Both the position numbers and the translations under genes were made by a program. Positions 13,440 through 14,327 of a stretch of DNA of 14,327 bases are shown here, piece after piece. The stretch covers positions 763,874 to 778,200 of the forward strand of contig CP070733.1 of NCBI GenBank assembly GCA_020347585.1, in the 5' to 3' direction. This stretch comes from Pseudomonadota bacterium. Lineage in GTDB: Bacteria > Pseudomonadota > Gammaproteobacteria > CAMYNG01. The notes beneath the pieces were generated by a model. That model saw nothing but the letters and a program-made list of their open reading frames with translations. It was not told the DNA's origin and did no database searches. Positions within the stretch are counted from its first letter, which is position 1, and every line of letters starts with the position of its first letter.

Positions 13440-14327
13440 TCAGGACATCAAGGTGTAGTCCGTGTAGCCCTTTTCGTTACCGCCGTAAAAGCGTTCTACG
13501 TCTGGTGAATTGAGATCAGCACCGGCCGCGAATCGCGCCGGGAGGTCCGGGTTGGCAAGAAACAGAGTGCCGAATGACACCAAATCTGCGGCACCGGACG
13601 CAATCGCGGCGTTGGCGCGCGCCAGATCGTACCCGGCATTTGCCATGTAGTTGCCGCGAAACGCGCTGCGCAGCGTAGAGAAATCGAAAGTTTCGACCGA
13701 TTCGATGGTCTCAATCACGTGCAGGTAGGACAGCCCAAAGCTGTTCAGTTGTTCCGCGGCGAAGGTGAATGTCGCGTGGGGGTCGGAATCACGCATGTCG
13801 TTGAAGCCGCCGCCCGGCGAGAAGCGCACACCCACGCGCCCGCCGCCCCACACGCCGCAGACCGCCTCGGTGATCTCAATCAGCAGCCGCGCGCGATTCT
13901 CGCGCGATCCGCCATAGCGGTCGGTGCGCTGATTGCTACCATCGCGCAGGAACTGATCGATCAGGTAGCCGTTGGCGCTGTGGATCTCGACCCCGTCGAA
14001 GCCGGCTTCCTTTGCGTTTTGTGCGCCAGCGCGAAACTGTTCGATGATGCCGGGAACCTCGTCGGTCTCCAGCGCGCGGGGAGTAACAAACTGTTGCATG
14101 CCTTCGTAGGTGACCGCCTCGCCTTCGGGCCGGATCGCCGACGGTGCCACCGGCAGAGTGCCGGTGGGCTGCAGCGAGGGATGCGAGATGCGCCCAACGT
14201 GCCACAGCTGCAAGAACATGCGCCCGCCCGCAGCATGCACGGCGTCAGTGACCGTGCGCCAGCCGGCAACCTGCTCGCTGCTGTGTATCCCGGGCGTGGC
14301 CGGGTAACCCACGCCCTGTGGTGATAC
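13440..14327 (-). CDS. Old Yellow Enzyme-family flavin oxidoreductase (NemA-type alkene reductase), 5' end beyond window
   Basis: The visible 295 residues (open to the window edge) are the C-terminal four fifths of an FMN-dependent TIM-barrel enzyme of about 365 residues; roughly 70 N-terminal residues are outside. Such enzymes reduce activated alkenes, maleimides or nitro compounds with NAD(P)H. Landmarks: GYPATPGIHSSEQVAGW, FLQLWHVGRISHPSLQP, the substrate-binding His/Asn and catalytic Tyr in HSANGYLIDQFLRDG, the family signature NQRTDRYGGS.ENRARL, VGVRFSPGG, the FMN phosphate region VSFGTLFLANPDLPARF, and the C-terminal FYGGNEKGYTDY typical of the NemA/OPR branch. A GTG at 14312 is within the conserved part and is not the true start, since VSPQG upstream of it is also conserved. 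Whether a nemR-like regulator precedes it cannot be seen. Confidence 0.93.
   Translation of the reverse strand, partial: VSPQGVGYPATPGIHSSEQVAGWRTVTDAVHAAGGRMFLQLWHVGRISHPSLQPTGTLPVAPSAIRPEGEAVTYEGMQQFVTPRALETDEVPGIIEQFRAGAQNAKEAGFDGVEIHSANGYLIDQFLRDGSNQRTDRYGGSRENRARLLIEITEAVCGVWGGGRVGVRFSPGGGFNDMRDSDPHATFTFAAEQLNSFGLSYLHVIETIESVETFDFSTLRSAFRGNYMANAGYDLARANAAIASGAADLVSFGTLFLANPDLPARFAAGADLNSPDVERFYGGNEKGYTDYTLMS

Noticed and set aside
1..14327. CRISPR array, tRNA, rRNA, insertion sequence or prophage content
   Set aside because: I looked for regularly spaced repeats, tRNA-like cloverleaf ends, transposase or integrase motifs and terminal inverted repeats and found none.

Overview
The window looks like core chromosome of a GC-rich gammaproteobacterium. 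The sequence is roughly 60% G+C by eye, has Shine-Dalgarno sites and sigma70-like elements, and its sucA-sucB-lpd-sucC-sucD gene order is familiar from gammaproteobacteria such as Pseudomonas. I cannot place it to genus. I see no tRNA, rRNA, CRISPR array, insertion sequence, integrase or phage gene.

Layout from left to right. Positions 27-1148 (minus strand) encode a GAF-like + HD-GYP protein, a probable cyclic-di-GMP phosphodiesterase. A short promoter region follows, with two tandem 24-bp repeats. Next comes a minus-strand two-gene operon (2842 down to 1248): a TetR-type repressor and an alpha/beta hydrolase that overlap by one base. A 26-bp perfect palindrome lies just downstream of a consensus -35 box in front of the repressor. 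Two plus-strand genes follow: a small protein resembling a heavy-metal-associated (HMA) fold but lacking the CxxC motif (3033-3311), and a probably exported protein with a YbjN/secretion-chaperone-like fold (3437-4021).

The centre (4189-11831) is a tightly packed plus-strand operon: sucA, sucB, lpd, sucC, sucD. It encodes the whole 2-oxoglutarate dehydrogenase complex (E1, E2, E3) plus both subunits of succinyl-CoA synthetase, so it covers 2-oxoglutarate to succinate in the TCA cycle. The two longer gaps in the operon carry the same small hairpin motif. Directly behind sucD, in a different frame, lies a protein-like 67-codon reading frame with no standard start codon. It could be a sixth gene using ATT, or a decayed gene.

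Right of the operon, a second GAF-like + HD-GYP gene (12130-13245, minus strand) is a clear paralogue of the first, by eye about two-thirds identical and almost gap-free. The two paralogues bracket the TCA operon. The window ends in the 5'-truncated gene of an Old Yellow Enzyme/NemA-type flavin oxidoreductase (13440 to the right edge, minus strand).

Most of the window is ordinary central metabolism. The points that deserve attention are the pair of signalling paralogues around the suc operon, the odd small frame behind sucD, the CxxC-less HMA-like protein, the strong TetR operator, and the repeat/promoter/leader-hairpin arrangement in front of the first HD-GYP gene.
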